Positions 43,670-51,027 of a stretch of 51,114 bases of DNA are shown here, piece after piece. A program made the position numbers and the translations under genes. Below the pieces are notes generated by a model that saw only the letters and a program-made list of their open reading frames with translations, was not told the DNA's origin and searched no databases. Position 1 is the first letter of the stretch. Every line of letters begins with the position of its first letter. This stretch comes from Thiotrichaceae bacterium (lineage in GTDB: Bacteria > Pseudomonadota > Gammaproteobacteria > Thiotrichales > Thiotrichaceae): contig JALXAX010000130.1 of assembly GCA_026991755.1 (NCBI GenBank), positions 1 to 51,114 on the forward strand, read 5' to 3'.

Positions 43670-43817
43670 GCGGCTTTAGCCCGCACGGATGTGCGATAGC
43701 CCGTGGTTAAAACCACCGTCTTTTAGACGCCTTCTCTTTCAGTCGGCGGTTTAGTCCGCCGATAGAGCGATGTATCATCGCTCAAACCCACCAGCTTGAG
43801 CTGGTGGTTGTTTAGTT
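43654..43817 (+). repeat. 164-bp hairpin-chain direct repeat, downstream copy
   Basis: Begins within the final codons of the DUF1566-like gene and matches the copy at 42493-42656 except for a T/C difference. All seven stem-loops are kept. The period between copies is 1161 bp. Following it is a short ordinary sequence and a terminator for a small reverse gene. Confidence 0.8.
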
Positions 43818-43827
43818 CTGCTCAATA

Positions 43828-43880
43828 CAAGTAAAAATATGCAGGCTGAGACTATAAGGAGCTAAGACGCCTCAGCCTGC
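43828..43880 (-). terminator. Intrinsic terminator of a small minus-strand gene
   Basis: On the minus strand GCAGGCTGAG and CTCAGCCTGC form a perfect 10-bp stem with a 20-base loop, followed by ATATTTTTA. It lies 17 bp after the stop of the small frame at 43897-44067, which supports that frame being expressed. Confidence 0.65.
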
Positions 43881-43896
43881 AAGTACAAGAATCCAG

Positions 43897-44067
43897 TTAG
43901 TGGCTTTTCATGTATTCAACTAGATTTTCCTGTTCGGTTACTGACGTGGTTTGCGTTTCATCAACGCCCGATGAATAGCGCTCTATATATTGCAGGATGC
44001 TAGTATGATGCTGGTGATCTAAAGGGCTAGTGCTTTTGGTGCTTTCGTCTGATCGAAAGAATGGCAA
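43897..44067 (-). CDS. Small hypothetical gene, TTG start or frameshifted
   Basis: A 56-residue frame reading MPFFRSDESTKSTSPLDHQ, then SILQYIERYSSG, and ending LVEYMKSH. It is acidic and Ser/Thr-rich and is not recognised. A good AGGAG site lies 7 bases before an ATG at 44071, but that ATG is one frame off and would stop after 14 codons. Dropping one C after that ATG would join it to the main frame as MLPFFRSDES. So either translation begins at TTG 44067 or a one-base insertion has broken the gene. A terminator follows. The rest of 44080-44310 shows no gene. Confidence 0.4.
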   Translation of the reverse strand: MPFFRSDESTKSTSPLDHQHHTSILQYIERYSSGVDETQTTSVTEQENLVEYMKSH

Positions 44068-44314
44068 GCATAATCATTCTCCTAAAATGGCTTTAGAACG
44101 ATCAGGCGAGCAATTCATTTTATGTTTCACTGTGACTAAGTTGCCTTGGCATTAAATCATTGTTTCTATTTAATTTATGTAACTCTGGCACAGAGGGTGT
44201 AACTGTGATTAAAGGCTAACGAAATTCCTTGTGTACTTGTTTGATAAATCAAGCATATCATTTAGTTAAAACAGCCCATCTATAGCGACCCAATGCAAGA
44301 AATTAAGAAACTAA

Positions 44315-44480
44315 TGCAATTTAATTACTATCATTCTATTGAGCCTGGAAATTTAGTGAAACCGATGTGTACGCTATCGCATAACACATCCACCCTTTGC
44401 AATTTAATTACTATCATTCTATTGAGCCTGGAAATTTAGTGAAACCGATGTGTACGCTATCGCATAACACATCCACCCTT
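44315..44480 (+). repeat. Perfect 83-bp tandem duplication
   Basis: The unit starting TGCAATTTAATTACTATC at 44315 is repeated exactly at 44398. Each copy holds GATGTGTACGCTATCGCATA and ACACATCC, a hairpin-forming motif similar to one at 33001-33030. No gene is seen in it. Confidence 0.85.
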
Positions 44481-44495
44481 TCGATATTATTAATA

Positions 44496-44653
44496 GAGAC
44501 CTTTGCACGAAAGATATGACGGATTAAAAGGCTTGAATTTCCTCTATTTCTGCTAAAAATTCGGCCAATAGCTCGGCTATTACCCTCTTTTTTAGTAAAA
44601 ATAGAGAAAATTACGCTCATTTTTCTCTCGCCATCCTTTCATGCAAAGGTCTC
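44496..44653 (+). repeat. MITE family A (TA-flanked), copy 2
   Basis: A 158-bp element with termini GAGACCTTTGCA and TGCAAAGGTCTC, flanked by TA at 44494-44495 and 44654-44655. It shares its interior with 2448-2596. It ends 13 bp before the alkB start, so it supplies at least the 5' leader of that gene and perhaps a promoter. Confidence 0.8.
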
Positions 44654-44666
44654 TAATAGTTAAACG

Positions 44667-45272
44667 ATGCTGGATTTATTTACCACAAGGCAGACCAACT
44701 TATTACCCTACGATGGCGAGGTTTACTATGCGCCTGCTGTTCTGCCTCGTGAAGAAACGGAATATTATTTTAATCGTTTGCTTCAGCATATAGCTTGGAA
44801 GCAGGACGAGGTGATTGTTTACGGAAAACATATTACGACTCAGCGCAAGATAGCGTGGTATGGGGATGAGCGTTATGTTTATCACTATTCAAATACGACT
44901 AAATATGCCCTGCCATGGATTGATGAGTTGTTGGTTTTGAAGGGGTTGGTTGAGGCTGAAACAAACACTGTTTTTAATTCATGTTTGCTTAATCTATACC
45001 ATAGTGGCATGGAAGGTGTGAGCTGGCATAGTGATGATGAAGCCGTTTTAGAGCGCTATGGGCTGATTGCTTCGTTGAGCTTGGGGGTGGAGCGTAATTT
45101 TGTGTTTAAGCACAAAAAGACGGGGCAGAAGGTTTCTGTTTTTTTGGAGCGGGGGAGTGTGCTTAGGATGCAGGGTCGGACTCAAGATCATTGGCTTCAT
45201 ACTTTGCCGAAAACTACTAAGGTTTCAGAGCCTAGAATTAATCTTACTTTTCGGAAGATAGTGGCTTCGTGA
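44667..45272 (+). CDS. alkB: AlkB-like 2-oxoglutarate/Fe(II) dioxygenase
   Basis: A 201-residue DNA or RNA alkylation repair dioxygenase that removes methyl groups by oxidation. Signposts are TTQRKIAWYGD for substrate recognition, FNSCLLNLYHSGMEGVSWHS, the HxD pair WHSDDE, the distal His in HTLPK, and the RINLTFR Arg that binds 2-oxoglutarate. The layout matches the short AlkB homologues (ALKBH2/3-like) found in bacteria. It is just downstream of a mobile element and does not lie in an ada operon. Confidence 0.92.
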   Translation: MLDLFTTRQTNLLPYDGEVYYAPAVLPREETEYYFNRLLQHIAWKQDEVIVYGKHITTQRKIAWYGDERYVYHYSNTTKYALPWIDELLVLKGLVEAETNTVFNSCLLNLYHSGMEGVSWHSDDEAVLERYGLIASLSLGVERNFVFKHKKTGQKVSVFLERGSVLRMQGRTQDHWLHTLPKTTKVSEPRINLTFRKIVAS

Positions 45273-45397
45273 GTCACCTAGAGTCTACAAATGTGGTGGA
45301 ATAGTACCATTCTTAAGTTTGTTGTTGAGCTTATTTGGGCTTTTAATAATTAGTTGCTATCCAGGCATGGGTTGGTCGGGTGGCGCTATTGCTTATC

Positions 45398-45435
45398 CTA
45401 GTACTCCATCAACTTTAGGTTTGATGGAGTACTAG
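45398..45435. terminator. 15-bp perfect hairpin between alkB and the DUF533 gene
   Basis: CTAGTACTCCATCAA and TTGATGGAGTACTAG pair perfectly around CTTTAGGT. No long T run follows, so termination is not certain. A decayed relative starts near 50988 after hemE (CTAGTACTCCAACAAG), which indicates a dispersed repeat. Confidence 0.5.
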
Positions 45436-45524
45436 CTATGTGACTCTAACTAATTAGTTTCTAATACAATGTGCAAGGTGCTAGTATGCTTATCGCAATA
45501 AAAGAATCCAACGGAGAAGATAGA

Positions 45525-46250
45525 ATGAGTATGTTAGGAACATTAGGCAAGGTGGCTATGGGCATTATAGTGGCTAAAGGCGTGGGAAAGGTAATGGGTG
45601 GCGCATCGTCGGGTGGTGGTGGTTTACTAGGTAGTTTATTGGGAGGAGGGCAGCAACAACGCACTGGAAATAGTAGTTCGGGTGGATTAGGCGGGCTTGC
45701 TGATTTATTAGGTAGTGATGGTGGTCCTCTTGGCGGTTTGTTAAGTGGTGGTAGTCAACAGAGTGGTGGTCTTGGTGGATTATTGGGATCATTAGCCGGC
45801 GGTTCTCAAGCTACTGCGAGCTCAGGTAACAGCAACGATTTTGCTAGCATGTTTAACGATGCGATCCAGGGTAACGAGCCAGAGCCAACCAATGAGCAAG
45901 AGTTGCAAGCACAAGTGATGTTGCGTGCCATGGTGAGTGCTGCTAAAGCAGATGGCAAGATAGATGCCGAGGAGCAAAAGAAAATCATAGAGCATTTAGG
46001 TGAAGTGTCTGATGAAGACGCTGAAATGGTGCGCAATGAACTTCAAGCGCCATTGAATCTTCAAGGTTTGATTGATAGCGTCCCTGCGGGTATGGAACAA
46101 CAGGTGTACCTGATGTCTTTATTGGCGATTGATTTGGATTCTAAAGAAGAAGCGATGTATTTAGATAAGTTGGCAAGTGGGCTGAATATCTCTCATCAAG
46201 TGAGCAATGTTATTCATGAGAAGTTAGGTGCGCCTCAACTTTACAGCTAG
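45525..46250 (+). CDS. DUF533 / TerB-like protein with Gly-rich N-terminus
   Basis: A 241-residue protein. The N-terminal 110 residues are very rich in Gly, Ser and Gln (repeated GGLLGSLLGG-like units) after a short hydrophobic opening MSMLGTLGKVAMGIIVAKGV. The C-terminal part is a helical DUF533/TerB-like domain: QVMLRAMVSAAKADGKIDAEEQ, a DEDAEMV segment, and SLLAIDLDSKEEAMYLDKLA. The DGKIDAEE motif is the metal-binding type seen in TerB relatives. The family's role is not clear; a membrane-associated function is possible. The start at 45525 follows GGAG; an upstream start adds residues with no support. Confidence 0.82.
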   Translation: MSMLGTLGKVAMGIIVAKGVGKVMGGASSGGGGLLGSLLGGGQQQRTGNSSSGGLGGLADLLGSDGGPLGGLLSGGSQQSGGLGGLLGSLAGGSQATASSGNSNDFASMFNDAIQGNEPEPTNEQELQAQVMLRAMVSAAKADGKIDAEEQKKIIEHLGEVSDEDAEMVRNELQAPLNLQGLIDSVPAGMEQQVYLMSLLAIDLDSKEEAMYLDKLASGLNISHQVSNVIHEKLGAPQLYS

Positions 46251-46262
46251 GACTAGCTTTAA

Positions 46263-46422
46263 GGAACCTCTGATCAACTCATGATTCGTTTTTCTGAGGC
46301 TAGAATCCGCCAGCTTTCCGCTATAAAAGTGACCAATAGCTACGGCTATTGCTAACTTTTCTAGCAAAAATCTGACAGATTCTATCTCACAGAAATTCCG
46401 ATCAGAGTTAATCAGAGCTTCC
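46263..46422 (+). repeat. MITE-like element, family E (TTAA-flanked), copy 3
   Basis: Termini GGAACCTCTGATCAACTC and GAGTTAATCAGAGCTTCC with TTAA on both sides (46259-46262 and 46423-46426). An internal CAATAGC..GCTATTG pairs too. A short family A-like stretch follows at 46427-46487 (GAGGCCTTTACATG to TGCAAAGGCCTC). Confidence 0.72.
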
Positions 46423-46501
46423 TTAAGAGGCCTTTACATGAATTCAAGGCATTTTTATACGTCATTTCTTTTGTGCAAAGGCCTCTTTAAAAATAACACA
46501 T

Positions 46502-46534
46502 AAAAAAAGCCCGCCTGGGGTAAATAGGCGGGCT
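46502..46534 (-). terminator. Strong intrinsic terminator after pheA / candidate sRNA
   Basis: On the minus strand AGCCCGCCT pairs with AGGCGGGCT around a nine-base loop and is followed by seven T. It is the first terminator beyond the pheA stop (about 180 bp away) and would also end a separate small RNA starting near 46617. Confidence 0.85.
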
Positions 46535-46617
46535 AGAATGTGGTGATAACAAGTACCTCCACGTATCCTCCTAACGGCTAGGGGATTCTTTGGAAAAGCG
46601 CCGTGTAGCGCTTTCAT
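46502..46617 (-). ncRNA. Candidate small RNA downstream of pheA
   Basis: A TTGACA -35 (46648-46653, minus strand) and a weaker CATATT -10 (46624-46629) are 18 bp apart and would give a transcript of about 115 bases ending at the strong terminator. The transcript has GAAAGCGCTACACGGCGCTTTTC as a stem-loop start (about 46585-46610) and the unpaired GGA-containing stretch AGGAGGATACGTGGAGG. It matches no RNA family I know. It could instead be the 3' untranslated region of pheA, or encode a 40-60 residue peptide from the ATG within it. Confidence 0.35.
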
Positions 46618-46714
46618 AGCTTTAATATGCTCCAAAGAATTGACCTATGTCAACAAGAGGAATTATACCCTTATATAGGAATATTCTAATGCAGCTCGCT
46701 ATCGCGAGTTTTCA

Positions 46715-47803
46715 TTAAGAAATAGCGATGGGATACGATCCAAGTACTCTCAGTAAATCAGCATGTTGCTCTAACTCTGCTAATGCCTTCTTAACACTGT
46801 CGTCATCTTTGTGACCGTTAATATCCAGAAAGAAAACATACTCCCAATTGTTATTTTGCGATGGACGGGACTCTATTCGACTCATATCTAGCCCGTGCTC
46901 AGCCAAAGGTTTGAGTAAATTGAATAAGGAACCTGGTTCATTTTTAGCCGAGATCATTAGCGATGTTTTGTCTGCACCACTGGCGGGGATATCTTGATTA
47001 CCAATAATCATAAAGCGTGTTGTGTTATTCGCTAGATCTTCAATATTGGCTTGTAGGATGTTGAGTTTGTAAATCTTGGCAGCGGCTATTCCTGCTATTG
47101 CAGCGGCAGTATCATCTTTACTTGCCATACGTGCCGCTTCTGCATTACTCGAAACAGGTATTTGTTCGGCATTGGGTAAGTTTTTTGCTAACCAGCGTTT
47201 GCATTGTGCTAATGATTGTTGATGAGAGTAGATACGTTGGGTTTGTTGCCAGTCCGAATTCATCGACATCAGGTTTTGATGAATCGGTAAATGTACTTCA
47301 CCGCAGATGCTCAAAGGCGAATTTAGAAACATATCTAGCGTGTGTGTGATAACACCACCGGTAGAGTTTTCGATGGGGATCACCCCGTAGTGTGCACGAC
47401 CCGTGTCCACTTCCTGGAATACTTGAGCGATAGATTCTTGTGGCAACGTCGTTACCCAATCACCAAAGTGCTTATTGACTGCGCTTTGGGTGAATGTGCC
47501 TTCTGGGCCCAGATAAGCAACTTGCAAGCATTCTTCTAGCGCAAGGCAGGATGAAATAATATCGCGATAAATCTTGGTGATTTGCTTGCTTTTTAACGGT
47601 CCAGGGTTGTCCGCAACCATTCTATTAAGAATTTGAGCTTCGCGCTCAGGGCGGTAGAAACACAGTTTTTCGCCTTCTTTAAGGCTGGCTTGTTTGGCAA
47701 TAGCTACTTCTTCAGCACATTTTGCGCGTTCGTTTATAAGCACTAGCATTTGTGAGTCTAGTGCGTCGATGCGATCACGTAGCTTCAATAATTTATTGCT
47801 CAT
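46715..47803 (-). CDS. pheA: Bifunctional chorismate mutase / prephenate dehydratase
   Basis: A 362-residue P-protein for phenylalanine synthesis. The N-terminal chorismate mutase helix is LRDRIDALDSQMLVLINERA. The dehydratase spans about residues 95-275 with YLGPEGTFTQSA and NNTTRFMIIG containing the catalytic Thr. A C-terminal ACT domain has EPGSLFNLLKPL and SRIESRPSQN for feedback by phenylalanine. I use the ATG at 47803 with GGAG nine bases upstream. It overlaps the end of the preceding gene by 11 bp, so they are cotranscribed. No aromatic-leader peptide is visible. Confidence 0.96.
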   Translation of the reverse strand: MSNKLLKLRDRIDALDSQMLVLINERAKCAEEVAIAKQASLKEGEKLCFYRPEREAQILNRMVADNPGPLKSKQITKIYRDIISSCLALEECLQVAYLGPEGTFTQSAVNKHFGDWVTTLPQESIAQVFQEVDTGRAHYGVIPIENSTGGVITHTLDMFLNSPLSICGEVHLPIHQNLMSMNSDWQQTQRIYSHQQSLAQCKRWLAKNLPNAEQIPVSSNAEAARMASKDDTAAAIAGIAAAKIYKLNILQANIEDLANNTTRFMIIGNQDIPASGADKTSLMISAKNEPGSLFNLLKPLAEHGLDMSRIESRPSQNNNWEYVFFLDINGHKDDDSVKKALAELEQHADLLRVLGSYPIAIS

Positions 47804-48449
47804 GTAGGTGTTCTCCAAGCTCTTCTAGGCTATCTTTTGCGGTTTCGCTGATTTCGTTATTGCTATCATCAATATGCTGTTCTAGCAGGCTGATGGCTTC
47901 TTTGCTGTGAGTTAGTCCAAGGTAATGCAAGGAATCGGTACGGATTCTAATATCATCATGCTGAGCGAGCTCGGCTAGTGTAGGGATCAGTTGTTTAAGC
48001 ATGTCCGTACCCGTAAATTCTTCCATAATGACGCCGATACCAATGCGCGTACTAAGAACCGTTGCAGGATCGCCTAGTAACTCAATAATGGCTGAGATTG
48101 ATTCTGGGTTGTTGTTGATGTAGTCGATGGCCTTATCAACTTGAGCTTCGGATAGCCAATAATCAAAATCTCCTGCTAGCGATGAGTCTTTCATTGTCCA
48201 TTCTATGCGCTGTCGTAATGCGCTAAGTTCTTGTGCGCCCGTTAGCTCGTACTTACCAATTTTAACCCAGGGCACGGAGCGCACACCGTATTGTTGCGCG
48301 TCTTCAGGGTGTTGTTCTAAATTGATGATATTAAGCCGGCCTAATTCGCCTGTTTTAACCAGTTCAGATAAGTGCTTGAGTACAGCGGGGCAATGTGGGC
48401 AACGAGTGCCTAATAGCATCACTGCATCGGGTGGTGATTGCTCAGACAT
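47793..48449 (-). CDS. Thioredoxin-fold protein fused to HEAT repeats
   Basis: A 218-residue protein in two parts. Residues 1-85 form a thioredoxin/glutaredoxin-like domain with the active-site CPHC (GTRCPHCPAVLKHL) and the cis-Pro segment VRSVPWVKIG. Residues 110-218 are helical, with HEAT-like repeats such as TRIGIGVIMEE, RIRTDSLHYLGLTHSKEAI and EISETAKDSLEELG. No signal peptide, so it is cytoplasmic. A redox-sensing or scaffolding role is plausible but unproven. Its ATG overlaps the bamE stop as TAATG, and its end overlaps pheA. Confidence 0.82.
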   Translation of the reverse strand: MSEQSPPDAVMLLGTRCPHCPAVLKHLSELVKTGELGRLNIINLEQHPEDAQQYGVRSVPWVKIGKYELTGAQELSALRQRIEWTMKDSSLAGDFDYWLSEAQVDKAIDYINNNPESISAIIELLGDPATVLSTRIGIGVIMEEFTGTDMLKQLIPTLAELAQHDDIRIRTDSLHYLGLTHSKEAISLLEQHIDDSNNEISETAKDSLEELGEHLHEQ

Positions 48450-48748
48450 TACTTTTTAATGTTCGCCAAGCGATTGCCGTTAAAGGTAAGGATAAGATCC
48501 TTACGTTCGCGCTGTTTGCCTGCATTGCTAATATAAAACACATAGTCCCAACGGTTTTGCTGGAAGCTATCTTGTAATAATGGAGTGCCGAGTAAAGCGG
48601 TAACTTCTGCTTTACTCATGCCTTGTTTTAGTTGAGATACCTTCTCTGGTGCAATGGCGTTACCTTGTTGTACTTCAAGTTTGTAGCTAGTACAGCTGGT
48701 TACACTAAGGAATAAAGAGAGAGTAAGAATATTAAGTATTTTTTTCAT
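48449..48748 (-). CDS. bamE: Outer-membrane assembly lipoprotein BamE (SmpA)
   Basis: A 99-residue lipoprotein of the BAM complex. The lipobox SVTSC follows a short hydrophobic signal, and the mature part has KVSQLKQGMSKAEVTALLGTP and QNRWDYVFYI, the typical BamE fold. I use ATG 48748 (MKKILN); a start at 48769 would give a slightly longer signal. Neither has a clear ribosome site. It is the first gene of bamE - thioredoxin-HEAT - pheA. Confidence 0.92.
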   Translation of the reverse strand: MKKILNILTLSLFLSVTSCTSYKLEVQQGNAIAPEKVSQLKQGMSKAEVTALLGTPLLQDSFQQNRWDYVFYISNAGKQRERKDLILTFNGNRLANIKK

Positions 48749-48979
48749 TGTTAGGTTTTTTAGTGACATAAAAATGGGTTAATCGCGATAATAGACTACT
48801 TAGCGTCTAGAAACTAGGGTACATAGAGTAGGCAAATAGGCTAGGGTGACACCATAAAGGTTCTAAAATCACAGCATATGTATAACTATTAATTAACTAA
48901 TTATATTTAGTGCTTTTGCATTGTACAAATTAAGAGTAGAATACCGCGCTCAATAAAATATGAACAAGAGTTACCAAGT

Positions 48980-49195
48980 ATGCCAAGTGTAAAAATTAGA
49001 GACAACGAGCCTTTTGAAATCGCATTACGTCGTTTTAAGCGTGCATGTGAGAAAGCAGGTGTGGTTGCAGAAGCTAGAGCACGTGAGTTCTACGAAAAGC
49101 CTACATCCGTTCGCAAAAGAGAACGTGCAGCTGCGGTAAAGCGCAACTATAAGAAAGTACAGCGTGAGTTAAATCGTCGCGTTCGTATGTACTAA
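48980..49195 (+). CDS. rpsU: 30S ribosomal protein S21
   Basis: A 71-residue basic protein. [20 protein letters not shown] is canonical, then [12 protein letters not shown] and a basic tail. S21 helps the small subunit start translation. It is upstream of yqeY, as in many proteobacteria, but dnaG and rpoD, which often follow, are replaced here by hemE. The ribosome site before ATG is weak (AAGAG). Confidence 0.98.
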   Translation: MPSVKIRDNEPFEIALRRFKRACEKAGVVAEARAREFYEKPTSVRKRERAAAVKRNYKKVQRELNRRVRMY

Positions 49196-49287
49196 TTCTT
49201 TATACTACTTAGAGGGTTGCTATAGTTTACTATAAGCACTCCCCCTAAATAACTAAAGAATCCATCATCATATAGCCAGTAATCACT

Positions 49288-49734
49288 ATGAGTGCATCGC
49301 TAAAAGCGCGTATCTTTGACGACATGAAGTCGGCCATGCGCGAAAAAGCTAAAGACCGTTTACAAACGATTCGTCTTATTCTAGCTGCTGTCAAACAGCA
49401 AGAAGTAGACTCGCAATCCGATGTGGATGATGCTGACGTGTCTGTTATTTTAGATAAGTTAGTCAAGCAGCGCCGTGATTCTATCAAGCAATATGAAGAT
49501 GCAGGCCGTGATGATTTGGCCGATATTGAAAAAGCTGAAATGGTGGTTATTCAAGAATACCTTCCAGAGCAGTTAACGGATGCTGAGATTGATGAGCTTA
49601 TTTCAGCAGCTCTTGAAGAGACGGGTGCATCATCTATGAAAGAAATGGGAAAAGTCATGGCTTTCATCAAACCCCAAGCACAAGGTCGTGCTGATATGGG
49701 TAAGATTAGTGGTTTAATTAAAGCGCGCTTTTAA
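49288..49734 (+). CDS. yqeY: GatB/YqeY domain protein
   Basis: A 148-residue protein with MSASLKARIFDDMKSAMREK, LQTIRLILAAVKQQEVD, EYLPEQLTDAEIDELI and GRADMGKISGLIKARF, all canonical YqeY. It resembles the tail domain of GatB and may bind tRNA; the precise role is not known. It follows rpsU by 92 bp and is likely cotranscribed. A sizeable gap (49735-49922) without a gene follows, with TTTAATATCTAATC-type AT-rich sequence. Confidence 0.95.
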   Translation: MSASLKARIFDDMKSAMREKAKDRLQTIRLILAAVKQQEVDSQSDVDDADVSVILDKLVKQRRDSIKQYEDAGRDDLADIEKAEMVVIQEYLPEQLTDAEIDELISAALEETGASSMKEMGKVMAFIKPQAQGRADMGKISGLIKARF

Positions 49735-49922
49735 TTTTATTACAGCAAGTTTACTTTAACCCCACTGTACATCCATCCAAAACCCGTTTAGATCAATGAT
49801 TTAATATCTAATCATTGGATATTCATATCATTTATAGATACTTAGTGATTCGCGCTTTTCCCTGTAGCGCTTAGTAGCCTGAGTCGTTACAATACCCTCC
49901 CCGATTTAATTAGAGAAGTCCT

Positions 49923-50978
49923 GTGTCAGAGCTTAAAAATGATCGCTTTTTAAGAGCATTACTTAAAGAACCCGTTGATAAAACTCCCGTATGGATTATG
50001 CGCCAAGCAGGTCGTTATTTGCCTGAATATCGTGCAACACGTGCTAAAGCAGGTAGCTTTATGGATTTGTGTGAAAATGCAGACCTAGCGTGTGAAGTCA
50101 CACTACAACCCTTAGAGCGTTACGATTTAGATGCGGCGATTCTCTTCTCTGATATTTTAACCATCCCTGATGCGATGGGCTTAGGTTTGTATTTCGCTGA
50201 AGGTGAAGGCCCTAAGTTCAAAAAGCCTGTGACGACTGCTGCTCAAGTTAAAGCATTAGGTATTCCTGACCCTGAAGATGAGTTGGGATACGTGATGAAT
50301 GCAGTACGTACTATTCGTAAAGAACTAGATGGACGTGTGCCATTAATCGGTTTTTCTGGAAGCCCCTGGACATTATCGACCTACATGGTTGAAGGCAGCT
50401 CCAGTAAAGATTTCGCTAAAATTAAAGGGATGCTATACAGCGACCCTGCTACGCTACACATGCTGCTTGAAAATCTTGCAGAAAGTGTAACGCAGTACCT
50501 TAATGCTCAAATACGTGCAGGCGCGCAAGCGGTGATGATTTTTGATACATGGGGCGGTAGCCTTACCCCAGAAACTTATCAAACCTTCTCGTTGGATTAT
50601 ATGCAGCGTATTGTTGATGGACTTGATCGAGAAGCCGATGGTCGTAAAGTTCCCGTTGTATTATTCACTAAAGGTGGCGCGCAATGGTTAGAGAAAATGG
50701 CGGATACGGGCTGTGATGCACTAGGTTTGGATTGGACGATTAACATCAGCGAAGCACGACAACGTGTGGGTGATAAAGTAGCGTTACAGGGCAATATGGA
50801 TCCTTGTGTGTTGTACTCAAACCCTGATGCTATTCGTGCTCAAGTAAAGCAGATCATTGATGATTATGGTGAGGGTTCTGGTCACGTCTTTAACCTAGGT
50901 CACGGCATTCATCAACATATTGATCCTGATAATGTAAAGGTGTTAGTTGATGCTGTGCATGAGTTTAGTGCGAAGTAA
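49923..50978 (+). CDS. hemE: Uroporphyrinogen III decarboxylase
   Basis: A 351-residue heme-biosynthesis enzyme that removes four carboxyl groups to form coproporphyrinogen III. The family signature [16 protein letters not shown] is at residues 22-37. [33 protein letters not shown] and the C-terminal GLGHGI-like segment FNLGHGI are present. It starts with GTG at 49923. A complete gene of normal length. Confidence 0.97.
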   Translation: MSELKNDRFLRALLKEPVDKTPVWIMRQAGRYLPEYRATRAKAGSFMDLCENADLACEVTLQPLERYDLDAAILFSDILTIPDAMGLGLYFAEGEGPKFKKPVTTAAQVKALGIPDPEDELGYVMNAVRTIRKELDGRVPLIGFSGSPWTLSTYMVEGSSSKDFAKIKGMLYSDPATLHMLLENLAESVTQYLNAQIRAGAQAVMIFDTWGGSLTPETYQTFSLDYMQRIVDGLDREADGRKVPVVLFTKGGAQWLEKMADTGCDALGLDWTINISEARQRVGDKVALQGNMDPCVLYSNPDAIRAQVKQIIDDYGEGSGHVFNLGHGIHQHIDPDNVKVLVDAVHEFSAK

Positions 50979-51027
50979 CTGGATGTACTAGTACTCCAAC
51001 AAGTTAGGTTTGATGAATACAGCGAGT

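Noticed and set aside
42493-43817. CRISPR array
   Set aside because: Despite a Cas6 relic nearby, the repeats are two 164-bp copies 1161 bp apart with no regular short spacers.
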